A DNA stretch of 64,000 bases, from positions 43,537,369-43,601,368 of the forward strand of contig CAMTDV010000027.1 in assembly GCA_947069175.1 (NCBI GenBank). The letters are read 5' to 3'. Source of the stretch: Scalesia atractyloides. Its lineage: Eukaryota; Streptophyta; Magnoliopsida; Asterales; Asteraceae. Numbering within the stretch: position 1 is the first letter of the stretch; each line of letters opens with the position of its first letter. Below, one piece after another: positions 22,761 through 34,431 of the stretch. The notes below the pieces were generated by a model that did no database searches, had not been told where the DNA came from, and saw nothing but the letters and a program-made list of their open reading frames with translations. Made by a program: the position numbers and the translations under genes.

Positions 22761-25700
22761 CAGATGAATGCTAGGGTGGCCGTTAATGACAACAACATCA
22801 TAACAGGTACATTCCACATCAATGACGTATATGCTAGTGTCCTTTTTGATTTAGGTTCGGATAAGTCATTTGTAGACCATAAGTTTATCAAACTATTGAA
22901 CTTACTCAAAAGAACTTTAGAAATAACTTATGTGGTAGAACTTGCTGACGGAACCTTAGAAACAACATCTTCCATTTTTGATGGATGTTTTATATCCAAT
23001 GAAATTGGCGGGGTTCGACGTAGTCTTAGGCATGGATTGGTTATCCCACAACCAAGCCCACATTGCCTTTGATAAGAAACTCATCAAAATTAAAACCTCA
23101 TCTGGTGAAATTCTCACCATTCTTGGAGATTCACACTATGGGTTGCCAGACGAAGTGTCATTGCTTAAGGCATCCAAGTGTCTAGGGAAAGGTTGTGTCA
23201 TCTACATGGCACAAGTAACTATTATTGAGGCAAAGCCAAAGATTGAAGACCTCTCAGTCATTTCTGAATATCCCGATGTCTTCCCTAAAGAATTACCGGG
23301 TCTACCTCCAGATAGGCAAGTGGAGTTTAGGATTGACATCCTATCAGGAGTGGCACCTGTTGCAAGAGCTCCGTATCGGCTAGTGCCAACAGAAATGAAT
23401 GAATTGAGAATACAATTAGACGAACTTTTAGAGAAAGGCTTCATTCAGCCTAGTTCCTCACCTCGGGGAGCTCCTATCCTTTTTGTTAAGAAGAAGGACG
23501 GTTCAATGCAGATGTGCATTGATTACGTTGAACTTAACAAGATAACGATCAAGAATCGTTATCCTCAGCCCAGGATCGATGACTTGTTCTATCAACTCCA
23601 AGGGGCTAGTTACTTCTCTAAATCGACTTGAGATTGGGATATCATCAACTGAAGGTTAGAAGGAAGGAAGTTCCCAAGACTGCCTTCACGACCTGTTATG
23701 GTCATTATGAATTTCTGGTGATGCCTTTTGGGCTCACAAATGTACCTGCATTATTCATCGATCTCAGGAATAGAGTCTGCAAACCGTATCAGGATAAGGT
23801 TGTCATTGTCTTCATAGGCGACATACTTATCTACTCTTGTAATCAAGTTGATCACAAGAAAAATCTTTGGTGCATCCTAGAGTTGCTAAGACAAGAGAAG
23901 CTTTATGCTAAGTTCTAAAAGTGCGAGTTTTGGGTTAGAGAAGTCCAGTTTCTTGGACATGTTGTAAGTGAGCACGGTATCCAAGTGGATTCTGCCAAGA
24001 TTGAAGCCATAATGAATTCGGAAGTACCCAAAACTCCATTGGAGATTCGTAGTTTCTTAGGATTGGCCGGTCATTTAAGGAGATTCATTGAGAACTTTTC
24101 AAGAATAGTCACTCCTTTAACTACCTTGACCCAAAAGAATGTTAAGTTTGACTAGGGTCCAAAACAACAAGAATCTTTTGAAATTCTAAAACACAAGTTG
24201 AGTAATGCTCCTGTGTTATCTCTACCTAAGGGTATTGAGGATTTTATTGTTTATTGTGATGCCTTGCGCACTGGCATGGGTTGTGTGCTAATGCAAAGAG
24301 ACAAAGTGATTGCTTATACATCACGACATTTAAAGGTGCATGAAAGGAATTACACCACCCGTGACTTGGAATTGGGTGCTATTGTATTTGTACTTAAGTT
24401 GTGAAGACATTACTTATATGGAACAAAGTGTATTATATACACTGACCATAAGAGTCTCTAGCATCTATTCAATCAAAAGGATTTGAACATGCGACAGTGC
24501 CGCTGGATGGAAACTCTTAATAATTATGATTGCGAAATTCGGTTTCATCTCAGCAAGGCAAATGTCGTTGCTGACGCCTTGAGTCGCAAGGAAAGGTTTA
24601 AGCCTATTAGGATTATTGCCAAGAGCATTGAGCTCAGAAATAGCTTGAATGAGAAGCTATTAAATGCATAAAAGAAAGCCCTGTTAGAGGCTAATATTTC
24701 TAATGAAGGATTAGGCAAAACTGTTGATCAGTTAGTGCCTAGAAAAGATGGGATTCTTAGATTTAATGGCAGAATCTGGTTCCAATCTTTAGAGGACTTA
24801 GGGACCTAATCCTCCAAAAAGCGCATAATTCGAGATACTCAGTTCACCCGGGTGGTGACAAGATGTATCAAGATTTGAAGAAGAATTATTGGTGGATGGG
24901 TTTGAAGAAATCCATAGCCACTTACGTAGCTAAGTGTGTAACGTGTTCGCAGGTTAAAGTCGAACATGAGAAACCGCCAGGACTTCTACAACAGGTTGAG
25001 ATTCCCACTTGGAAATGGAAAATCATAACTATGGATTTGATTACCGAATTACCTAAGACCAAACGTGGTAATGACACAATTTGGGCATTGTGGATAGGCT
25101 AACTAAGTCAGCACATTTCTTGCCAATTAAAGAGACTTATAATTTTGACAAGTTGGCTAAGTTATATGTGAACGAGTTTGTAGCCCTGCATGGTGTGTTG
25201 GTATCTATTGTACCTAATAGAGATACTAGATACACATCTCACTTTTGGAAAAGATTCCAACAATCATTAGGCACAAGATTAAACTTTAGTACGACTTACG
25301 ATCCATAAACTGATAGACAAAGTGAGCGTACTATCCGGACTTTGGAAGACATGCTTAGAGCATGTGTGATTGATTTAGGTGGAAGTTGGGATGACCGCTT
25401 ACCCCTAATAGAATTCTCATATAATAATAGTAATCATACAAGCATCAAGGCAACACCTTTTGAAGTCTTATATGGGAGAAATGTAGAACGCCTGTCTGTT
25501 GGGCTAAAGTAGGGGAAGCCCAACTGTCTGGACCTGAAATTATCCTAGAGATCACGGATAAGATAATATAAATCCATGATCATCTCAAAGCTGCCCCTGA
25601 TAGGCAGAAAAGTTATGCAGACAAGAGGCGAAAACCTCTTAAGTTTCAAGTAGGGGACAAAGTCTTGTTGAAGGTGTCGCCCTGGAAAGGTGTGATGCGC

Positions 25701-26090
25701 TTTGGAAAGAAGGGAAAGTTGAGCCCGAGATATATTGAACCATTCGAGGTAATCGAATGTGTCGGTTTTGTAGCTTATAAGTTTAAGTTGCCTGAGGAAC
25801 TCAGTGGAATCCATGATGTGTTCTACATATTTAATCTGAAGAAATGTCTAGCCGATGAGTCGCTAGCAATATCACATTAAGATGTGCAAATTGATAAAAG
25901 CCTAAGGTTCATTGAGAAACCAATTTCGATCGAGGATTGATAGGTTAAAATGCTCCGAAGAAAGTTTATACCTATTGTAAAGGTTAAGTGGGATGGCTAT
26001 CGAGGCCCCGAGTATACATCGGAGGTAGAGTCCACTATGCGATAAAAATACCCCCATCTTTTTGAATAAAATCTCAAGGTCGAGATTTCT
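22761..26090 (+). pseudogene. B1 pol with chromodomain
   Basis: The order is protease, reverse transcriptase, RNase H, integrase, chromodomain, the Tekay chromovirus plan. Protease text is VLFDLGSDKSFV, where the usual D-S/T-G catalytic triplet reads DLG. Reverse transcriptase runs from DVFPKELPGLPP (about 23275) and its F-x-D-D motif reads FIGD (23811-23822), so the catalytic Asp is lost. RNase H is at about 24230-24680. The integrase zinc site and core are at about 24830-25560, with TDRQSERT past a stop. A degraded chromodomain (VKWDGYRGPEYTSEVE) is at about 25983-26040; such domains guide insertion to particular chromatin. Frameshifts at about 23625 and 25090 and several stops are shared with B2. 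Confidence 0.88.
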
Positions 26091-26091
26091 T

Positions 26092-26106
26092 TTAAGGGGG
26101 TGAGGA
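26092..26106 (+). promoter_or_regulatory. Polypurine tract of B1
   Basis: AAGGGGGTGAGGA directly precedes the LTR start TGTAACACCTCG. B2 has the same tract before 54706. Confidence 0.85.
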
Positions 26107-28808
26107 TGTAACACCTCGTAAATTCAGATCCGGTTACATACTGACACGTGTATGTACTCATGGATGAAGCCTCGAATTAATTAGCCGCTCATATCGCACA
26201 AATGTCTCCAATTCGCATATTTTCCATATGTCGGATTGTAAACTACGGTTCCAAATCGTAAGCTACGGTTCAACTACACTGTTCAAGAATCCAACCTGAT
26301 CGTAACCTACGGTCAAGGACCTTAAGTTACGGTCCAGACTTGCTGGATTATCTTTATATCAACCGTAAGCTATGGTTTGGCGACCGTAGCCTACGGCGAA
26401 GTCCTAACCTCTTTTTCTTTTATTATTTCAACTTTCAACAAATGACTCGGAGGCCCCTGGACTTCATTATTTTCATATTTCTTACATAATTAAGACATCT
26501 CTCGACCCAAACGACTCCTGGTTGATGTGATATCTTTTGATTTACCATCCTTGAGTGTTACGCATCATCATTGAACCTTAAACTTTACTAATGTAAGTGA
26601 TTTAACCTTTAAAACCATAAGAACTCTTATTTATCACATTCTAAACTTGTAACCACTTAAAACTCACTAAAAGCACATATTATAACACACATTAATGTCT
26701 GGGTATTCACACTCTTCATCAGTGTGCCACATGTTGAACGAGAAAAATTAGTTGGGTCATTGTGTCATTGGATATGGTCGACGGACTATTCATAAAACTA
26801 TATTCTTTGAGGGACTAAAAGTGTCAACATGCCAAATTCTGCCAAGTTGCCACATATCTTGCAATATGCCACCCTCTTGCAGTTCTTGACACCTATCTAA
26901 CAACTTGTAATGATCTTACAACACCTCTAACACCTGACATCATCCTCATGCATCCCCTTACACTATAAATAACCCATCAATTTCACTCCATTCCTTGCTC
27001 ATTCCTCTTCTCCTCTCTATTACATTCTTGGAAGTTCCTGGTCATCTAGGAGCATCCCTTTGAGTTCTAAACTTTCTCTTGGATCACTTGTAAGTGTTCC
27101 ATCTCTGTTCTTTTCTTTTGTAGGCTTTTATAGACAAACGTCAAGCATTTTCGACTAACGCTTTGACTTTCGGTTATAACCATATGGTCTAGCCATTGTT
27201 AAAACTGAACATGGCTAAGTGATCATAATTAGGTAGGTATTAATCCCTTAAAAGGGCACCGTCTAAGCATCCGGTTTACTAGGTCAATTGACGGGTCAAA
27301 GCTAATGTTTTAAAAAGTCAAACGGGTCAGATTATATAAATATTATAATATGAGTTTTTATATGATATAAATATGGTTTAGCACTAAAACAAGTTGGTAA
27401 CAATTATTAGGACATGTGGGAACATGTTCGGCTTGTCAATTCCAATCCTAGGGCCGGTTCACAACCGAAAGTCACAAAGTTTGACTTCTGATTTGACTTT
27501 CGATTCTAACCCGATTTAGATTAGTTTACTACTGATTTATGGTTGCATTATGATCGTAATATAGTATAGCATAGCCCTCTAAGGTTATATTACATGATCA
27601 TAATAGGAATCTGAGTTTATACACAAGTTTCGCTAATATGTCAAACTTTGATTAAAATGCCCTTTTTACATAAAATAAGGTTTTAATCAACAACGAACTT
27701 GCAAATGAATTACCTATTGATATGTTAATAGAATTAACGTATTATGATGCTATTATTCTAGTCATAAACTGAGTTTTATTATAATATCGTAAATTATGCT
27801 TTTAAAAGGACCAAAATGCCCTTTCGGTGCATAGTTTGGTCCTAAACCATAAACTACACTTATGTTTGATATCTTACTGATAATATATAACAAATTAAGT
27901 ATTTTTCCAGAATGTTTATGATCATAACATCAGAATATATGCAAGTTCGTTTTTTTGCGTCATATAATGATCAAAACGCCTTATGAGGCATAATTTCGTT
28001 TTAAAACCTCAACGGGCATATAAGTTGATATCTTACTGATATTACAACATATCTAAAGTATAATAGCATACAAATCTTGTTCATGACTCACCGGGTTATC
28101 TGATATCTCTTATATGTGTACGATTAACTTTATGTAACTAGTTTGCGAAAATTAAACGAAACGGGTTTAACTGTATCATTTTATTCTCCAATTCTAGAAT
28201 GTTAATTGTTTACCCATGTCGTACAAGTCTTAGTACTTGTTGGGTTTAAATACATTCTATCCGGTCATCGCTTAATCTAGCGTATTGTACTGTGTTAATT
28301 CTTTAAGCTAGCTAGTCTAAGTCTATGACTTAAATAGGTCTGTTAGCATTTTAATTGGTTAATTTATGCCATCATTCCAGACTAGAAGCCTTCCAGTAAA
28401 TGCTATCTACACTTATCTATTGATTAATAGCTGAGTTAATATAAACTTTGCATTTAAAGTCAAGTACTAGCTTAGGTAACTACTTTTAACTTATTTTCCC
28501 TATACGGGCTTGGGATACGGTAATTTATTACCGCTTGGTCGGGAATGGGATCAATCGAATGCCGGATTGTGGCTAGTAAATCCGTATATTGCGTTTTGAT
28601 CAGTTTTGTTTGATAACTTTAACATTGGGGGTTAAAGACCGTGTCCTGGATATCCTCGGCTCATTAAAGTTACTAATGGCCACGACTAAAAGCACGGGGT
28701 GTAGGCATACACCTGACAGATGCAAATGCTAAAATATATTACACACAAGTTGGGGATAACTCCTTCATGGGTTTATAAGTGGTGTGTCAGTTAATCATGT
28801 CTCGGTTA
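26107..28808 (+). mobile_element. B1 3' LTR, 3' truncated
   Basis: It starts TGTAACACC and follows the family B LTR to ATGTCTCGGTT at about 28808, then breaks off. About the last 430 bases, including the TGTGACA end, are missing. TATAAATA is at 26964-26971. Six dyads lie at 26233-26398, several with C-to-T changes in the CCG half-sites. Confidence 0.85.
26233..26398 (+). repeat. Dyad array in B1 3' LTR
   Basis: Six copies of a 17-base dyad of the form (G/A)ACCGTA-N3-TACGGT(T/C), including 26361-26377 and 26382-26398, which are 21 bases apart. Upstream copies read GATTGTA or AATCGTA, the C-to-T decay expected of methylated sites. Confidence 0.8.
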
Positions 28809-28816
28809 ATCATGCC

Positions 28817-28836
28817 CTAATTTTTCTCGTTCAACA
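28817..28836 (-). other. Inverted 20-base filler at B1/family A junction
   Basis: CTAATTTTTCTCGTTCAACA is the exact reverse complement of 17117-17136 in the family B LTR (also present near 26731). It sits between the broken B1 LTR and family A gag. This looks like templated filler made during break repair. Confidence 0.6.
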
Positions 28837-29262
28837 AGTATCCTAAACAAGAAACCCTACACTGGTCCCCACCCTCAATGCAATACCTTTCATTATCACC
28901 ACCAACCCACCTTACCTTGCCGACTGTGTGCCAATTGTGGGCGTTATGGTCATTTGAGTAATACTTTCCGCGCTCCTCAAAACCATACTCCCCCTCTTGC
29001 CCAAAACATGACCCAACCCTACCAACAGCCGAACTATCCCATGGTACCTTATGTTAGAGCTTTTTTCAATTGTGGAGATCCTACCCACTTCAAAAACACA
29101 TGCCCTAGGCTGGTTAACATCATTAACACTCAAGCCCAAGCAAACCCAGTTAACCAAGCGAACCAGGCAAACCCAGCACCCCCACCAGCAAGAGGGAGGG
29201 CCTACAACATTAACGCAAACTCAGTTGAGGTCAACGACGGTGCAAACGAACAACCTAACTAG
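28837..29262 (+). pseudogene. Family A element 2, gag C-terminal part
   Basis: The text resumes at the gag region matching 12170 onward. Two CCHC knuckles remain: CANCGRYGHLSNTF, with its last Cys changed to Phe, and CFNCGDPTHFKNTC. It ends ANEQPN at 29260-29262 like the first copy. The capsid half is missing because the B1 junction cuts in here. Confidence 0.8.
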
Positions 29263-30060
29263 CCTTTCTCCCATCATGAAGATTCAAGACTTTGCTCCAT
29301 CTCTTTATTTTATTCCCAATCCAAGATTAAATAAATTGCATTTCTTGTTTTGACTATTCAAGTTACCATTGTTTTCAATTTGGGTAATAATGTTTCAAGA
29401 TTTTATTATTTCATATTAATGCCATCAACGCAATTTATATCACGCTATGCCAATTTGTTTCATACATGTCTTTATTCATCGATTAAATTTCATTTTATCA
29501 TACATCACGACGAATCCCGTCTCATCATTTAGGGAAGTTGGGTCGTGTCTCACTTTTTCATAGACTGACCACTTCCTCATAACACACGAGGGAGGTACCG
29601 CCGTCATTCAGTTTCGCTTTCCTCGAATTCGGGACTCAAGCATTAGCACATGTGTTTGTTTATGTTTGGTAGATTTTAGAACGAGTCACATAGAGCTAAT
29701 CATGATTAATAACAAGGCCGATGAAAATTTGACAAGGATATGGTGGATACGCCGCATGTACTTCCTATATATAAGTGTTCTTGTCAGGTGATCAAAAGCA
29801 TTGTTAGACAGTTATGGGAAGTTCCGTGTAAGTAGTGTCAATCTCAATTTGGATATCGATGTGGTTGATGACTTCGTTTTGTGATGTAACTTTATCATTT
29901 TGACGCTTCGATTTTCTCAAAACACTTTATCATGAGACCATATCCAGTTAGTCATCCCCATGTTACAACGCTTTTTCACCTCAGATATCAAAAAGCGATT
30001 CATGTAGCAGGGTATTCAACCCTTACTAGGAACATTACCGCCTCAATCAAAATCCAAACT
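29263..30060 (+). other. Family A spacer, single-copy version
   Basis: Matches 12598-13660 but without the 367-base duplication. It carries the stem at 29728-29740 / 29776-29788, where all 13 positions pair if G-U is allowed. No gene is seen. Confidence 0.75.
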
Positions 30061-30960
30061 TCACACTCACTTGGTTATGTATATCCTTAGCATCATCTCG
30101 GATCGAGATGGGCGTTTTACTTCACGCACATGGCCAGCCGTGCAATCAGCGTTAGGCGCTCGATTAGACCCCAGTACCGCTTTTCATCCCCAAACTGATG
30201 ATCAATCTGAACGCACAATTCAGACTCTTGAAGACATGTTACGATCACGCGTTATCAACTTCAAGGGCAATTGGGATGCTCATCTACCATTGGTCGAATT
30301 CTCATACAATAACAGCTATCACTCTAGCATATGTATGGATCCTTTTGAAGCACTATACGGTCGTAAGTACCGATCACCTGTATGTTGGCACGAAATCGGT
30401 GAAGCACAGATCACCGGACCAAAATTAATCCAAGAAACAACCGATAAGATTCTTCAAATCCGAAACAATCTTCTAGCAGCTCAAAGTCGTTAAAAGAGTT
30501 ACGTAGACAAACAACGCAAACCGATTGAGTTTTGTGTTGGCGATCAAGTACTTTTGAAAGTGTCACCATGGAAGGGAGTTGTTCGATTTGGACAAAAAAA
30601 GCAAGCTAGCACCTCGCTATGTTGGACCATTTAAAATACTTGAGAGTTGGTCCTGTAGCCTACAAGCTTGACTTACCTGAAGAACTCAGCAAGATCCATC
30701 CAACGTTCCATGTTTCTAGCTAAAAAAAGTGCCTTGCCGACGAAAACCTTCATATCCGTTAGAAGATATTCAGATTGATGAGTTGATGCATTTTGTAGAG
30801 TGTCCTGTAGAAATCATGGACTTCGGTGAGAAACGTTTAAGACGAAGTCGAATTTCGATAGTCAGGTTTTCTTGGGAGTCGAAACGAGGACCCCAGTTTA
30901 CTTGGGAACGTGAACACTCAATGCGCGAAAAATACCCCCCATCTCTTCCAAGACAAACCT
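30061..30960 (+). pseudogene. Family A integrase core and chromodomain remnant
   Basis: The integrase enters at ISDRDGRFTSRTW (second catalytic Asp). It continues with FHPQTDDQSERTIQTLED, which holds the catalytic Glu, and LVEFSYNNSYH. TAA at 30491-30493 breaks the frame. The C-terminal domain (VLLKVSPWKGVVRFGQ) follows, and a chromodomain (RFSWESKRGPQFTWEREHSMREKYP) lies at about 30866-30940 in another frame. Protease, reverse transcriptase, RNase H and the integrase N-terminus are deleted; the spacer joins straight to the integrase. Confidence 0.85.
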
Positions 30961-31843
30961 ACTACTACTTAAATTATGGGATGAAATTCCTAAAAGTAGG
31001 GGATACTGTAACTTCTGTCGTAAGACGGGTGCTAAAACCCGCTCCATTTTGTAATCAAGTATATGATCTTTTGTTGAGATTTTATGTTAATTGTTTAATG
31101 GATTTTGGTATATTAATAATATAAACAATAATAAAGATAGTAAAAATAATAAGCATAAATAATATATATATTAATAAATAAATTAAAATATATATGCTGA
31201 CCGCGGGACTCGAACCGGGGTCGCATGGATACACACACACACACAACACACAACTGTAGCACCAACTTCACATCTGAAATAATCTAATCGAATATTCATT
31301 TGTATTTTTGTTCCCTTTGAACTGGTTCAACATGCCGCCCAGCAACGGTTACGTACAATCCGGCAATGTTCAACATATGTCGTTTCTACAAAATTAAATG
31401 CAGAAACCGTTCTCAATCATGTTTATAGACGCAAAAACCGAGTCAACCACATTCAATTGTGATTGCTAACAACCCGCCATAACCGAAATTGACTGAAACT
31501 ACCGAAACCGAAGCTTAAATCGTACGACCCTTCTGATCTATAAATAGGGAGTTCTGGAGCCATTAGAATGCACACACACTCCTTGCAAATCTCTATTCAT
31601 TAGAACCCACGCCAGAATAATATACCATCGCCAGAATTCGCCGGAAAAATCAGAGAAACTTCTGTCTGGTATACATTTCATCCATTCTATTCCATTTTAT
31701 TATCATCATTTTATAATCAGTAGAAATTTATAAGCGAATTGTTAAGCAAATCAAACTAATAGCGATTTTACATTTATGTTCAAATTAAAGAAGAAGATGA
31801 ATTGGACTTCTTGTTTAAAAGAATTAAAAATAGTGTTTAAACT

Positions 31844-31915
31844 GGGTTAGACACACAGTCCAGTTGGTTGGACTGTGTGCATATGAAGTCCAAGGTCCCG
31901 GGTTCAAACCGTGTT
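31844..31915 (+). repeat. tRNA-like module m6
   Basis: Perfect 11-pair stem CACACAGTCCA / TGGACTGTGTG (31852-31862 with 31869-31879) around a GTTGGT loop. B-box-like GGTTCAAACC begins at 31901, 21 bases later. Confidence 0.65.
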
Positions 31916-32012
31916 CATGTTCCGATTCACTGCATTAATGAAATCTTTTTATAAAACCCACTCATGAAGCTCAGCATTGAGTGTATAAAAGAAATAAAAA
32001 TCCTTTATCCAA

Positions 32013-32085
32013 CGGGTTAGACACATATCCCAATTGGTCAGGCTATGTGCACACATGAAGCAAAGGTCGCGGGTTCGATATCAGT
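32013..32085 (+). repeat. tRNA-like module m7
   Basis: The stem CACATATCC / GGCTATGTG (32022-32030 with 32041-32049) pairs at 8 of 9 positions. The B box GGTTCGATATC is at 32072-32082. Stem bases differ from m6 but pairing is kept. Confidence 0.65.
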
Positions 32086-32182
32086 TACATGGTCTGTCCC
32101 TATAATCTACAAACCTTTTTAATTAATCAGAATATGGTTTGATCCAGTAAGTGTATAAATGTAATTAAAATCCTATATACTC

Positions 32183-32260
32183 CGGGTTAGACATGCAACC
32201 AAGTTGGCCAGGCTGCATGCACGCAAACGAGAGGTCACGAGTTCGATCCCCACACGCTGC
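32183..32260 (+). repeat. tRNA-like module m8
   Basis: The stem CATGCAACC / GGCTGCATG (32192-32200 with 32211-32219) pairs at 8 of 9 positions, with the mismatch at the same place as in m1 and m7. The B box AGTTCGATCCC is at 32240-32250. Confidence 0.65.
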
Positions 32261-33325
32261 GTATCCGACCGGTTTATGTGATTTAGTCCGATTTAATTCA
32301 GGAAAAACATATTTTTTAATTAAACTAAATTTTTAATTATTTTTCCAAAAATTATATTATTTTTTTATAACCAACTAATATTAGTGGCAAACAAGTTTAA
32401 GCGAATAAAAATATAGTATTAAACACAATAAAAATTTATCTAAATTATCTAATAAATTGTGTAAATAATAAGGTAAGTAAAAATATTAAATTCAACCCAA
32501 GAGAATATATATTTTTTTTATCTAAAATATTATGTGAATATTTAGGTTAGCCATTTTCGTCATTTGGTATCTCAACCACTCAATCGTGCCCAATCTTCAG
32601 TGAAATCGTAATCGCACCCACTTATGAGTGAATCTTACAACATCCCCTTTTACTCAAACTTTTGGGATGTATCATGTGTCGCTTTTATTATCTTGTTATT
32701 ACAAATCTCGTGCTATTACCATTATGTGATCTAATGTGCTATTTGATATTGTTGTTTATTGTGATTTTGTGTTTATATTTCTCATTTCAGTCATTCTCTC
32801 ACATTAGGCCTATTTGTTCCCCATTACTTACGGGTGGAGCGTCGCGTTGCCTAATATACTAGATCGGCTCCGTTTGATTCAGCCTTGATCTTGCAGCACA
32901 TCGCTTATCGTGCTCACATGTACATTATTAGTTGAAGATGTGGTTCGTGATTTAGATTACCGACACTATGTTCCCATATTTGGTTAATGCACATTTTTAT
33001 AAAATACTAAACATATCTTTTGTCAATGATAAAATCGATCCACTCGCCAACTTATGTTGACCCGAAACTCTATTTTTACACATTATACAGGTGAACAGGT
33101 TTGAAGTGCGGATCACATAGGACATGGGCCTTAGAGGAAATAAACTATTATTTGCAAGCTTTGTTTGGAACCTTATTCTGTTTGTATGAATTATTGTTGA
33201 TTAGAATGCATTATTTAAATTTGAAATAATAAATATGAAACTTTTAAAATAGTAAATGTCATGAGCTTTGATGAAAACCCAATCATGTCCCGACTACCTT
33301 ATCCGCTGCAGGTCAAGGTGTGACA

Positions 33326-34197
33326 GATTTGTATCAGAGCTAGTGACTATAGGGATATAGGATAGGTTATTAGACCCTTAGAGCCTATACTATAGTCAAT
33401 TAGAATTTAAGTGCTTACGTGTTAAGCTGGTTACATGCAAACTTATGACATTTACTTGTTTTACATTCTCTCACATACAATTACATGCAAGCACTTTAAT
33501 TGCTATTTGATTTTGTGCGACATCCAACGTTTTATAAATTTTGTCAATATAACATGCATAGATATACACATATGTTACCGTCATAGCACACGTCACGATT
33601 CTCACATATTTAAACATTTTTCTTGCTTTTCTTTTATTTGTGATGTTTTCATTTTTCAATCTCATCAAAGTGAGTTCCACGAAGGGCATGTAGTAACTGG
33701 AAGGGTACAAGTACTTGTAGTCAAAACATCCTGTCTAGGATTGGCATTCGTATAAATCCAAAGTAACGAACCAGTTTGCCTACCTGGGGACTAACGATGA
33801 GAGTACGAAGGACCTATTAGGCCAAAGCATGCCACACCAAACGTCGTATGAGCTAACCCCACTTTGAGTTGTCACTGTGTCTACACCAGGAGACATTCCG
33901 ACCTTACACCTCGCAATTATGGTTTACGATTTTCATTCAGGTGGTACGAGTGTTAGCAGGCCAAAACCCATGTGAACCCTACAAAGCCCAGTAGTCATGG
34001 GGGCCCACATGACTAACTAGGCCAAGTATGGGGGACATATGGGGCCCCAAACATGAGCAAAGCCCAAGACATCCCATGGATGTAATGGATTTATTTTCTC
34101 ATTTATTTTGTGGATATTTAATTTTGTTTCTAAACTTTATACGATACACATGACACCTATACGTCAAACTCATAATCTCGTTACGTAGTTCCTGTAG
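33326..34197 (+). other. Family A leader after LTR4
   Basis: Primer site and untranslated leader matching 10410-11254, with moderate divergence. It shows that a further family A unit starts here. Confidence 0.8.
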
Positions 34198-34431
34198 ATG
34201 TCTTATAGGCACTCTCGTGGAGGTCGGAGATCAGGAAAATCCGACGAACGCATGGCTGCTCAAATAGCCAACAAATGGCCAGCGTGATTCCCAATATCGT
34301 AATTCAAGTTCAGCAAGCTCTCACTGCTAACTCCATTAATCCCAACAATCAAGGAGAACAAAATGCTACTAACCCTCCTACAAACACCACCAAGTGCACT
34401 TACAAGCACTTCAACTCATATGACCCTCCAA
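34198..34431 (+). pseudogene. Family A gag start, interrupted
   Basis: ATG at 34198 matches the gag start at 11255 (GKSDERMAAQIA). The frame is lost near 34270 by a small deletion, but homology runs to ACCCTCCA at 34431. The LTR-like element D starts at the next base, so D was inserted into this gag. Confidence 0.75.

Larger units (their letters stand above)
31008..33325 (+). mobile_element. Family A LTR4, complete
   Basis: It starts TGTAACTTCTGTCG after the tract AAAAGTAGGGGA and ends TGTGACA at 33325. It is a diverged relative of LTR3. It holds a degraded antisense tRNA-like unit (31197-31275), TATAAATA at 31539-31546, and tRNA-like modules m6-m8. A primer site with one mismatch (TTTGTATCAGAGC) follows at 33328-33340, so internal sequence again lies on both sides. 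Confidence 0.88.
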
